A DNA stretch of 64,000 nucleotides, taken from contig NC_018256.1 of the NCBI RefSeq assembly GCF_000227135.1, positions 498,821 to 562,820 of the forward strand. Direction: 5' to 3'. The notes under the pieces are model-generated. The model ran no database searches and was not told the origin of the DNA. It saw only the letters and a list, made by a program, of their open reading frames with translations. How positions within the stretch are numbered: the first letter of the stretch is position 1; every line of letters starts with the position of its first letter. Origin of the DNA: Leishmania donovani (lineage: Eukaryota > Euglenozoa > Kinetoplastea > Trypanosomatida > Trypanosomatidae). The position numbers were made by a program, and so were the translations under genes. Shown piece after piece: positions 29,401 to 37,724 of the stretch.

Positions 29401-32197
29401 GCGTGGCCATAGTGATGTAGACTCGAATGGCTTGATGCCGGTGAGCGTGGCGGCACGCCACATCATCAATATGGATCGCTTTAGCACCTACTTTCTAGCA
29501 GACGGCGACGGCACCGCTGGTGGTGGCGGAGGCGTTACGGAGTCGTACGCCGGCGTTAGGCGCGATAGGTCATTGGCAGGAGACGCATACGCTATTGAAG
29601 GCCCCGCGCGATGGCGGTCCCGGATTCGGCAGAACGCATCTGCCGCGCGAGGTCTTGACGGCGGAGACGGCAGCGCTACGTTTTGTAGGGTTTCGCAGCG
29701 CCAGGCAGCATTGTCGGCGAATACCTTGGCGCACACGTACAGTGGTTTTGACTGCCACAGCGGCCGTGCTTCTCCGTCACTGGCGCCGTTGAAGCATGCT
29801 GGGTGGTGCCAGCACCACGCACGCTCCCGTTCGGATGGGAACGCTCCCACTAACTCGTGGGGGGATGCGGACGCGGAGTCCGCCAGACGCAGCCGCAAGA
29901 CTGTCTCACGGCATGCCACGCCTCCACTGGCGCCGCGGTCACGCTACCGAGATCCCTCCGCCGGTACAGGCGTGGCAGGGGACACTGAGATACCCATAGC
30001 AGCGTTCTCGAGAGCGTTGCAGGCGGCAGCTGCGACGCCAGCGGAGGCTTCAGTCTCGGTGTTGCCGCACACCGAGGTGGACGAGGAGTGGCACAAACAT
30101 GACAAGCGGCGACTAAGCGAAAGCGAAGTCGCCTTAGGCACCAACAATGACACCTTCGTGCGCCAGCGCGATTCTCTGCCGTGCGCGATGCTTCCGATGC
30201 AGGCGTCGACTGCAGACGCATCCGATGCTAACGATGGAAGCAATCTCAAAGGAACGCCGCTTGTGGGGAAGGACGACCCTCCCACTGTGTCGTGCATTTC
30301 ACCACTGTTGACGGCAGACGCGTCTTGCGTTGCGCCAGCGAGCAGCGGTGTTGATGCCAATGCGCGACAGGTCTCTGTACATGGCGACACAGGAAGTCAT
30401 CCGCGCATATCGCACTCCAGAGATGGCGACGCGCTATTCGACCTCTCTTTGCGCACCTCGGGCGACAGCGATGATGCCAGCAGCAGCGACCGCACGCGTG
30501 GCGGCACTCGCTCTTTGATGCGCACCCTGGTTCTGGCGCGGGAGCGCTTGGGAGCGCTGATCGGGACGGCGGAGCAGAACCTGCTGGAACGGCCGGTTCG
30601 TGGCTTGGAGCGGCTCGAGACGCACATCTTCGACGCAGCGTATCGGCCTTTTCAGTCAATGCAGTACCTGCCCTTTTTCAACCTCGAGACTGCCATCGAC
30701 TGCTTTAACATCTCCTGGGAGGCCTACGGTGTGGAGGAGAGCACTGGCGGCCAGGCGATCGAGACGGGTATTCAGATGACGCCGCAGAGCGTTCCTCGCG
30801 CTGTGGCCAACGCTATCAAGAATCGACTCTGCGGCTGCTGCCCAGCGGAGGAAGACACGGGCGACGATGACGCCGAAGATGACAGCGGAAGAGAGGCAGA
30901 TCAGGCAGTCGCGGGCGCGCGGGAAGTCGCTGGCTCAATTGGCGGCGCTAGCGAGGGCAGTGCAGCAGTCGCGTCCGCCATCGGCGACGCTCGCACGGGG
31001 CAGGAGATGCATGTGCCCACCACGCCGTGCACGCGTGACTCGGACACGGTCATTGTTCATATACGCAGCGAAGATGACAGCGGCGGCGCAGCCGCGTCAC
31101 CGCCAACCTCCACGCCTGCACTCGCCGGTAAGCGTCCGCCCAGCCGTTCCGCCTTGTCACCCACTGAGACTGAATCGGGGGCGCCGGCGCCGACGGTAGC
31201 CGCAGCCGCAGCCACCGTCGCCGACTCGGCGGTGCTGCCCATGAACGTCGAGAAGTATGGCTTTGTGCGGCTACTGGTAGCGGAGGCGAGGGAGGTGCAG
31301 GTGCTCATGGTGAAGATGGACACGAGCGCTCGTGAACACAAGGGCAAGGCGCCGCGCGTCATCATCGGCTTCCGCGGGACCGCGAACATGAGCAACGCCA
31401 AGTACGACATGAACATTCACCGGGTCGTGTGGCGGGAGATGGAGAAGACGGCCGACAGGGAGGCAGCGAACGCGGCGGGCGAAGAGGTGTCCGAGTTGGC
31501 GAGCACCTTTGACGAAGGCAGCACCACAGCTGCGCAGCACCTCGGCTGTGCGTCGTGCATCCATTCGTGCATGCGCAAGACGTCGTGGCGGCCCACCTGC
31601 CACGCCGGGTTTCTTACCATCTGGAAGACGCTGAAGCCTACAGTGCTGTCGCGGTTGCGCGACGTCCTGTGTGACGACCGCGGCACCGTCTGCCGCATCT
31701 TCACAACCGGCCACAGCCTCGGCGGCGCCCTGGCGTCCCTCTGCGCGTATAGCATCACCTACATGCTGAGGCGCATGGACTACCCCATCGCCGACGTGAC
31801 CGTCTACACGTACGGCCAGCCACGCATGGGCAATCGAGCGTTCCAGCACATTTACAACAAGGCCGTTCCGCGCACATTCCGCGTTGTGAATGAGAGCGAC
31901 GTTGTCGTGAACATGTTCATCTTTGGCGGCTACCACGTCGGCATCGAGGTGGACGTGGACCGCAATGGCAACTTTATTGTGAAGCCGACAGCGATTGAGA
32001 AACTGTTTCCGCCGACGAAGGGGCGGGGGTTGATGGTGGTCAACCACCTCCTGACCAGCTACGGGATTTCGCTGAATGCGATCGCCTCTCGGACCCCATG
32101 CCCGGCGCGCGGGCTTGACTTTTACTTGACCGCCGACCCCGAAAAGGTGGAGGCCGAGACGGTGAAGATGGAGGCAATCCACGCGGCGCAGTCGTAG
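26480..32197 (+). CDS. Wntless/TMEM181-like membrane module fused to class 3 lipase, paralog 2
   Basis: A 1905-residue paralog of the protein at 12877. A cytosolic, basic, poly-Pro/poly-Gln N-terminal extension (1-285) precedes VELQVES and TM1 (about 292-314). A luminal domain with two Cys spaced like those of paralog 1 follows, then seven hydrophobic segments (about 478-503, 517-536, 555-576, 607-628, 648-674, 686-713, 727-750). The family signature is YEQSWTLVLQVALLWYMNP. A disordered loop (about 810-1370) leads to FFNLETAIDCFNISWEAY and the lipase core: GFRGTAN, nucleophile GHSLGGA (Ser1746), YTYGQPRMGN, NESD (Asp1807) and VNHL (His1856). Ser-Asp and Asp-His spacings (61 and 49) are identical to paralog 1, and all three catalytic residues are kept. 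The frame is open back to a stop at 26384, but the first ATG is at 26480. Likely an integral membrane lipase of the secretory or endosomal system; substrate unknown. Confidence 0.88.
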   Translation: MPSVSLRSGDAAANLASTQSPFAGRQSASLSSHGSAEGNDDGRRLARESAPPPPQQQQQQKQQRAPKPSAPISKGEFVQKARERVDASAKARGSRPSWRECQPEEKPRKRRKQHVEKEDRQKVALRQSSAHRRRVIPTPPHRQIFLVGNYYCGAGVLSAQNHESFLAAYSSGGGGVGNARGVGGGMTYAGASTTVLPNHAGTGMSAPKGMSLHASPPVPSGVHPFSNSLDILNMQTGSPSHSPMAQSSTNAAAFANSHRSHRKRRGSEKLRVMQRFYEPVELQVESISAFAMRLTLVLWHACLIAALVVEVIPKVQWSMVNICGTAYGVDLRHMDKWTSPCVTSPPTAAANGTLATPATVSLRWGGSILTHQHSSMVRYRRVAFSLPPPTDQAGIVQVYNVVAENRLSGNGVERVSAYPLSIRCDRTKTRCDVARVPELLLGNTPTLAGEFSFTLTLVPESLAAGAAGGSVGIAYQRSAYTVATIVWRYTLMVFSLIHTLRFVAYCKYTSALYEQSWTLVLQVALLWYMNPLFALNITSWPLSSMLAFMEYRIPTYFMAVSIAYMLSVMTASMMWARPLEAKPNDGAFAKLKALLARSRNVCDPPMWTKILISVYMLSICVLDIVDASVNKYMWQLTSNSEVRFKRLYWFVIILQISGGLVCLLLLFYLRSYLGKKPYLESRPQQLACRVFLMVFLSAIAYCVIHCLVFFLLYNRGYPALASQQPLLQLPMLMVASFFVNIMTLVYTSQSRDENVPVNPRDPRWKHMVWPDTWYRWLARHGGSQYIFVTEQEETRFYRLQFQFRRRQYMAKQKRLQNAGGAVASFVPTLAGSIAATTPWERTQNAMQSNLLPPMREMQGDGCRATSSLQRDGGAPVSWRTDVCASPQPSRLVSATDTDDDADDGGSQHHEESPVARDNSRGTISLVRCDGRSGVPAARGASHLGIEPSPSRRFDDDSGAGAATTTLDMRSSGFWRGHSDVDSNGLMPVSVAARHIINMDRFSTYFLADGDGTAGGGGGVTESYAGVRRDRSLAGDAYAIEGPARWRSRIRQNASAARGLDGGDGSATFCRVSQRQAALSANTLAHTYSGFDCHSGRASPSLAPLKHAGWCQHHARSRSDGNAPTNSWGDADAESARRSRKTVSRHATPPLAPRSRYRDPSAGTGVAGDTEIPIAAFSRALQAAAATPAEASVSVLPHTEVDEEWHKHDKRRLSESEVALGTNNDTFVRQRDSLPCAMLPMQASTADASDANDGSNLKGTPLVGKDDPPTVSCISPLLTADASCVAPASSGVDANARQVSVHGDTGSHPRISHSRDGDALFDLSLRTSGDSDDASSSDRTRGGTRSLMRTLVLARERLGALIGTAEQNLLERPVRGLERLETHIFDAAYRPFQSMQYLPFFNLETAIDCFNISWEAYGVEESTGGQAIETGIQMTPQSVPRAVANAIKNRLCGCCPAEEDTGDDDAEDDSGREADQAVAGAREVAGSIGGASEGSAAVASAIGDARTGQEMHVPTTPCTRDSDTVIVHIRSEDDSGGAAASPPTSTPALAGKRPPSRSALSPTETESGAPAPTVAAAAATVADSAVLPMNVEKYGFVRLLVAEAREVQVLMVKMDTSAREHKGKAPRVIIGFRGTANMSNAKYDMNIHRVVWREMEKTADREAANAAGEEVSELASTFDEGSTTAAQHLGCASCIHSCMRKTSWRPTCHAGFLTIWKTLKPTVLSRLRDVLCDDRGTVCRIFTTGHSLGGALASLCAYSITYMLRRMDYPIADVTVYTYGQPRMGNRAFQHIYNKAVPRTFRVVNESDVVVNMFIFGGYHVGIEVDVDRNGNFIVKPTAIEKLFPPTKGRGLMVVNHLLTSYGISLNAIASRTPCPARGLDFYLTADPEKVEAETVKMEAIHAAQS

Positions 32198-33082
32198 AGC
32201 CGAGAAGCAAGTCGACAGCACGTGCGCAGAGAGAGAGTGAGAGGGAGGTCCACACTGCCGATAGCAAGGGGGAGGGGGCGAGATCCGGTGACGATCACTA
32301 GGGAAGATCGTTGCTGCCGTCATGCCGATAGGGGCACCCTCGTTGCGAGCGCGTGATGGCTTGCGCACAGCTGCCGTCACTGCTCAGGTATGCGAGAGGG
32401 GGAGAGAAAAAGAGGGACCTCTTTTTTGATCTACCCACGTCATGGGCGGGTAAACACACATACGCTCAGCCGCACTCGTACGCGCGTGGCAAGCACGATG
32501 CATGAACCCGGCGCGTGCGCTCTTGCTGTTGTTGTCTGCTGAAGGGGTGGCTACAAAGAGCCGCTAATTCACGCGCATAACGGAGGAGACGCTGATCTTC
32601 ACGGCTGCGCGTGGGGACGCATCACCACCAACACCACCGCCTCCTCCCTCCATGTGTGGTGGTTCACTGCATCGTGCATAATACAAACTTGCAGCTTGGA
32701 AATACATGAAGCACCTCAGCGTTTGCGCGATTCAACGATGCCGCGGCCTAGACGAGAGCGGCGGGGCGCACTTGTGTGCCCCTTTTCACTGTTGCGAACT
32801 CATGTTGTTGGATACCCTCATCGTACTCATCAGCATCGCTACCCTCCAGCCCCCTCCCTCGGAGGCCTGCGCAGTGCACGTGCGTATCTCTGCTTCTCTT
32901 TCCCCCTTCACCTCTTTTCTCTTTGGCGTCTCATCGGTCGGTCCAGCGACTGTGCCGCACTGCCCATTAGGAAGTTTTACAGCGACCCCCCACTTCTCCT
33001 CCACGCCGAACAAGTTAGAGCGGAAAGCGCCGCACCCACGAGCAGCGACACACAAAAGGCGCAAGAAAAAAAACCCGATCAA
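32198..33082. other. Intergenic region, no gene seen
   Basis: About 0.9 kb. An ATG at 32738 lies in frame with the DSS1-like gene, and the frame is open between them, but the stretch 32880-32935 is a pyrimidine tract with a likely acceptor after it. This region is therefore treated as 3' UTR plus 5' leader rather than coding. Confidence 0.55.
32885..32946 (+). promoter_or_regulatory. Predicted polypyrimidine tract and spliced-leader acceptor for the DSS1-like gene
   Basis: A long C/T tract (about 32886-32926) precedes the first AG at 32945-32946. If used, the mRNA would begin downstream of the in-frame ATG at 32738 and upstream of the one at 33083. That is the main reason for choosing the shorter protein. 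Confidence 0.45.
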
Positions 33083-33439
33083 ATGGCGGCGACGGCAGCG
33101 AGCACAACCGAGGCGAAGCCGTCTATTCTCCAGACGACAGACGCACTCCTAGCCGTCCCTTCGAGCGAGACCGTGTGGTCGGCGTGGTACAAGGAGTCGG
33201 AGGACAAGTTTTTGGAGTTCAAGAGCTTCGAGCCGGCGCCGGCGATGGGAGGCCCAGGCAACATGTCCCGCGCCGGGTCTGTCCGCACGTTATCGATGCG
33301 GCAGATCAGCGGGCAGTTTGAAGAGGAAGTGGCCAAGTCATGGGAGGAGGACTGGGAGGACGAGGACGTGGAGGACACCTTCGAGCATATCATCGGCCAG
33401 ATTTCACAGCTTCACGCCACCAAGGCCGCGTCCAAGTAG
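33083..33439 (+). CDS. DSS1/SEM1-like acidic protein (proteasome lid / TREX-2 type)
   Basis: A 118-residue protein. Its C-terminal part contains SWEEDWEDEDVEDTFEHII (residues 86-104, Trp87 and Trp91, Phe100), which matches the DSS1/SEM1 signature of two Trp in an acidic stretch followed by VED-x-F and a short helix. In other eukaryotes this tiny disordered protein is a subunit of the 26S proteasome lid and also joins the TREX-2 mRNA export complex and BRCA2-type recombination complexes. The N-terminal 80 residues are an extra segment (known family members are about 70-90 residues in total) with the ordered-looking VWSAWYKESEDKFLEF. An alternative ATG at 32738 would add 115 residues of unlikely composition. 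Family assignment rests on this one motif; the number of acidic residues alone could mislead. Confidence 0.6.
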   Translation: MAATAASTTEAKPSILQTTDALLAVPSSETVWSAWYKESEDKFLEFKSFEPAPAMGGPGNMSRAGSVRTLSMRQISGQFEEEVAKSWEEDWEDEDVEDTFEHIIGQISQLHATKAASK

Positions 33440-34561
33440 TGTGATCGAGAGACGACGGATGGTTGCGTCTGTGTCGGGGATGCGAGGGAGGGGGGTGCTC
33501 GGTGGGGAGGGGGGGGGCATATAGACGGAAACCAGTACCACGGCAAGTCGACAAAGCGAGTAGGACGCACGCCGACCCGCTTAGCCTCTGGGTGCTGCTT
33601 TCGTCTTCCCTTCCACCCTCTTTCGTCCCTTTTCTCTGCCATGTCTCCTATTATGTTGCGACATCTTTCCAGTTTCGATCATGTCATCTGTGTGCGGCTT
33701 GCCCCTTGACACGTGGGCGCATCTCTGTCGAAGGATTCAAAAAAAAAGTGATGAAAACGCAGCCGCGCGTTGCCATGGCTGTGCGTGGGCGTGTTTCATG
33801 CCTTTTGTCTGCGTGGCAGTTGCGGGTGCTGTCTGACCGGGTCATGTCAATCTCCTCGAACGCCTCCCGATTTCCTCCTCCACAAGGGTGTGGGACAAGA
33901 AAAACGCGCTGCTTGCGGCTAACAAAGGAATGCGCTGCCGTTGCTATCGGTGGCCGACGACTGGGGCCAAAATGGTGCGCTGGCTCGTTCAGTGCGGCAA
34001 CTTATTGTGCTAGGGCATTTTGTTTGTTGCTTTTCGACACCCCATCTCATTGTAGCGTCTCTGCCGCTCCTTTTTCTCTCTCCCTCGCTCGCGTACTCTG
34101 CATCTGATCACCGCGCACCTCCCCACTCCCTCCTCTCTCCCCCACCACCACGCACCCACACGCCCGTGCGTGTCTGCGACAACCATTCAACCCACCTTGG
34201 CCAACACTGCCATGCATGCCAGGTCGTCCTTCGCAGAGATCGATATTAAGTACCGTAAGTTTAAAGGTAGGCCGAGGAGTCGTGCGAAGGGCTGGGGTGC
34301 TCGTCTGGCTAAGTGACGAACTGGCCCCCTCTGTCAAATCGACTCTTCGCTCCCGCGCTTCGGTGTCATTGTTACAGTGCTAGCAAGGCAGTCCTTCACC
34401 GCATCGCGTACGACGCCAAACACGGCAGACCACCGCGAACTCGTTGACTCCATCGTATTCGCCGCCGCCCAAACAGTGAGCGCGGCCGCGGCGTCGATTC
34501 GCACGGCATTCACAAGGTAAGGCAGTAATTGTGGCGGCAGCTGCCCGGACGTCAAGTCGCT
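33440..34561. other. Intergenic region, no gene seen
   Basis: About 1.1 kb, including an A-run at 33739-33748, a C/T-rich block at 34063-34147 that probably directs splicing of the next gene, and a first AG after that block at 34221-34222. No convincing frame. Confidence 0.55.
34063..34222 (+). promoter_or_regulatory. Predicted polypyrimidine tract and spliced-leader acceptor for the CBP3-like gene
   Basis: A C/T-rich block (about 34063-34147) extends as C/A-rich sequence to the first AG at 34221-34222, implying a 5' UTR of about 340 nt. Confidence 0.3.
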
Positions 34562-35635
34562 ATGTTCTCGCGTAGTGCTTGGCGCCTGGTGGAGAAGACA
34601 GCCATTGCAGCTGCCAGGCATGAGGCCCCCAACAGCGACAATGCGCGCCACGAGAGCCACCCCTCCGCCTCCATGTCATCATCGGCTGCCACCGGTGCTT
34701 CCGCAGCCTCCTCTCCTGTCGCTACGCCTGCGTCGACGTCGTGGATGGCGGGGGCGGCGTGGGCCAGCCTGGGCAACGAGTTCAAGAGTGTTGCGGAGGA
34801 CAAGTTTTTGAAGCCCGTTCCGGACCAATTTCTGACGCCTCGGGCCACGACCGACATCCAACCCGCCGAGGAGCTGCTGTCAAAGCTGGTGGAGGAGAAC
34901 GCGGAGCGGTACAAGGGCATCGACGTTCGAGACCCATCCTCGATGGCCATCTACGAGGGCGAACGGCCGCGGTGGATGACGATGGGCGGTCAAGTGCGTG
35001 CTGTATCGGAGTTCATCTCTGGCCACCTATGCCACCACATCTCGCTGCCCGAGTGGAAGGATCTGTTCGACCTAGAGTACGCGGAGATGGACCTGACGTA
35101 CTGGCTGTACGTGCTGCATGTGCACCTCGTCAGCCGCCGCGCGACGAGCATCCCGATCGAGAAGTTCAACCGCCGCCGCGAAGTGCTGGAAGAGCTGCTG
35201 GTGACTATGTTTGATGGCTGGGCGGCTACGTCCGAGGACATCATGGGCCGCCCGCCACTGAACAAGATTAAGTACTACATCCGCGACATGTACTACGTGA
35301 CCGCGGTTAACTTTGAGGAGGCGCTGTTGCACGATGGGCCAGGGGCGGATATGATGCTCATGGGGTTCCTGATGAAGTTCTGCCCGCTTCCGCGGCCGGA
35401 GGATGTGCCGATGTTCACGTACTACACCCTTGTCCATTACGTCCGCTTTCACACGGCTCTCTTCGACCGCATTCCGGACGAGGAGTTCGCCAAGGGGAAC
35501 TTCAACTTCTTAAGCCCGACCGACCCGCTCATCTTCAGCAAGTACAGCGATATCGCGTACGACGAGGTTATTCGCGGCTGGACTGTGGAGGAGGTGGAGG
35601 AAGGTGCCGGTGAAGCGGTACCGGCTCATTCGTAG
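34562..35635 (+). CDS. Ubiquinol-cytochrome c chaperone (CBP3/UQCC1)-like, mitochondrial
   Basis: A 357-residue protein. The start MFSRSAWRLVEKTAIAAARH is basic and amphipathic, as expected for a mitochondrial presequence, and is followed by a disordered Ala/Ser linker. From about residue 140 the sequence is helical and shows the pattern of the ubiquinol-cytochrome c chaperone family: the DLTYWLYVLHVHLVSRR helix, FNRRREVLEELLVTMFDGW, then IKYYIRDMYYVTAVNFEEAL and TYYTLVHYVRFHTALFD. In yeast and mammals these proteins (CBP3/UQCC1) bind newly made cytochrome b and help assemble complex III. Assembly of kinetoplastid complex III would need such a factor because cytochrome b is maxicircle-encoded. 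The ATG at 34562 is the first in the open frame. Family assignment is from pattern recognition. Confidence 0.7.
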   Translation: MFSRSAWRLVEKTAIAAARHEAPNSDNARHESHPSASMSSSAATGASAASSPVATPASTSWMAGAAWASLGNEFKSVAEDKFLKPVPDQFLTPRATTDIQPAEELLSKLVEENAERYKGIDVRDPSSMAIYEGERPRWMTMGGQVRAVSEFISGHLCHHISLPEWKDLFDLEYAEMDLTYWLYVLHVHLVSRRATSIPIEKFNRRREVLEELLVTMFDGWAATSEDIMGRPPLNKIKYYIRDMYYVTAVNFEEALLHDGPGADMMLMGFLMKFCPLPRPEDVPMFTYYTLVHYVRFHTALFDRIPDEEFAKGNFNFLSPTDPLIFSKYSDIAYDEVIRGWTVEEVEEGAGEAVPAHS

Positions 35636-36326
35636 CGTCGTTCTGCTGCCGCGCACTCGTGTGGTGCCGCTTCGTTTTCCCTTTCTGCAGCGCTGACTAA
35701 GCACGCACAGTGTTGGGCTGCCTTGTGGTCGTTGTGCTGCCGGTGGCTGTGTGGATGCCCCCCTCCCTCCCTCCCCCTCCCTTCTTTCGTAGTCGTTTGC
35801 TGTTCTGTTCCGTGGCTGCGTCCCACAGACCTCGCGTTTTTCCTTCCCCTTCACGCTCCCCCCTCCTCGATGCACGTTCTCCTCCCGCTGAGGAGTCACA
35901 CGCTTCTTCGTGTTGTTAGCGCTTCGCGACGGCACGAAGTTGAGAGGAAAAACGCGTCCGGTAGAGGCCTATGGACGTGACGGTTGAGGGATGCCAGAAG
36001 AGAAATCAGGGACGGAGCAGTAAGGTATTCGTGCCTGCTCGAGGCGTGTCGATCGCTTCAAGGCGTGTTGTTGGGTGGTGGCGTGTCTGTATGTGTGTGC
36101 CTCTCTCTGGCTGAGCAAGGACGCTTTCTCTCTTGCTCGCTCGGTGGTGAGTGCCCTTCTCTTGGCGATCCAAAGCACTTGCGCGTGGGCATCGTTCTCC
36201 ACGCACGTCTGTGGTGGCTTCGGTATTGCTGTCCGGTTGTGGGGTTGTCGACGTTCACATTCTTTCCGTTTTTGGTGATTCCCTTGCTAAAAAAAAACAA
36301 AAGCAGACACCACTGGCACACAACCG

Positions 36327-36350
36327 CACACACACACACACACACACACA
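36327..36350. repeat. (CA)n microsatellite
   Basis: Twelve CA units on the + strand, about 690 bases after the CBP3-like stop codon. Confidence 0.95.
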
Positions 36351-37280
36351 TACGGCCGTCTCTCTGTGCTCGTGCGAATGCACGAGTATGCGTGTGTGTC
36401 CGCGTGGGACTGTTCTGGGTTCTCACCTCTGGGGTCTACGCCCCTCCCCCTCCTCCCGTCCCCCACACAGACACGCCCGCACAAAGTCTCAGAGGCTTTT
36501 TTTTTGCGACTGCACGTCTCCTCAATTTTGTTTTCTGTCGTTTCCCAATCTCTCTTCCCTCTCTCTTGCGCGCGCTCACCCACTTTCTTCTGGGCAACGC
36601 GGCTGTGCGTCTGTCGGTTGCATCCCCACGTGCCTCTGAGGAAGAATACAACTAGTAACGCACACAGACGCACTCCGTACTCAAAACACGCCGCCATCCA
36701 CGAAAAGCACGTACAGACACGCAGATTACGCGATTTCTTCGTCTTCTTTACCCTCCCTTTCCGTTTTGGTTTCGGGTTTGTTGTTTCGATTATTTGTTAT
36801 TCCTCACATCGAAGACACGGTGCGTCACACAGTTTTTCGTTTTCCTTTAAAGAAGAAAAAGAACAGAAAAAAAGTACCCCTCTCCTTTCCTCTCCCCTCC
36901 CCTCCCACCACCATCACAGACGCTCTCCTTATCATTCCCGCTTCTCTTTGGGCATAAAAAAAGTGTGAAAAGGACACCCCAATTTTTTCAGTTTTTTTTT
37001 CCGGTTCTTTGGCTTTTGATGTGTATTTGTGCTGAGCTGCTACGACGCGAAACGGGTCCCACCTCCGCACACACGCACGGCGCAGAGCACTCCACATAAG
37101 AGAGAGGGACAACTAGCGCTGCTGTCTCTCCGCAGCGCGCACCTCCACGCACACGCGCATACACACCTTGTCGTCTCTGGTGTGGGAGTTCGTTTGCCTG
37201 CCCTCTCGCGTGTAGTGAGGGAGCGGTGTGTAAGCCTCCACAAAAGCGGCGGGGAAAGAGACGATATCAGGCGGTAACGG

Positions 37281-37325
37281 TCTCTCTTTTCTAGACTTTT
37301 TTTTTGTTTCTTTTATTGGCACCAG
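37281..37325 (+). promoter_or_regulatory. Predicted polypyrimidine tract and spliced-leader acceptor for the acyltransferase-like gene
   Basis: A T-rich tract (37281-37318, broken by one AG at 37293-37294) is followed by the AG at 37324-37325, implying a 5' UTR of about 400 nt. A second, stronger C/T tract (37681-37719) lies just before the ATG but has no AG between it and the start codon, so it cannot serve this start. Confidence 0.35.
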
Positions 37326-37724
37326 CAGAACGCGTGTGACGGAGCGCGCGTGCACGACGCGACGAAGACGGATCACGCTTCCTCGCAGCCGCACAACAGA
37401 AGCGTCTTCTTTTTCTTTCTCAGTTGCTTTCCACAAGAACCCAGAGGCGTCCGCGTGATCGGCAAGGGAGAACGATTTTCAGCGACCTTCACTTCTGACC
37501 TTTTCGTGAAGTGTCGTGGTATTTAGATCGCTTTGCAGCCCTATCATCTCTTGCCGTCGCAGAAAGAGTGAGAGAGACGAACCCATCGCACACACATCTG
37601 CCATCGTGAGCGGCTTCAGCCGAGACGGAGCATCGGCTCATCGTTTTTCTTTCTGATATATCTCATCGCTTTGAAGAGACTTTCGTTCCTCTTGCCCCCC
37701 CCCCTTTTTTTTTTCCCGCTGATC

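Larger units (their letters stand above)
35636..37724. other. Intergenic region with CA microsatellite, no gene seen
   Basis: A 2.1-kb gap with C/T-rich blocks, a (CA)n tract at 36327-36350, and A- and T-runs around 36842-37008. Frames are low-complexity on both strands. Contains the 3' UTR of the CBP3-like gene and the 5' UTR of the acyltransferase-like gene. Confidence 0.6.

Noticed and set aside
31271..32380. 369-residue open frame on the - strand across the lipase 2 catalytic region
   Set aside because: Antisense shadow; the + strand encodes the conserved lipase triad here.
32738..33082. Upstream in-frame ATG that would lengthen the DSS1-like protein by 115 residues
   Set aside because: The stretch contains a long pyrimidine tract and a good acceptor AG at 32945-32946, and its translation is unlike the rest of the protein. 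Spliced-leader mapping would settle it.
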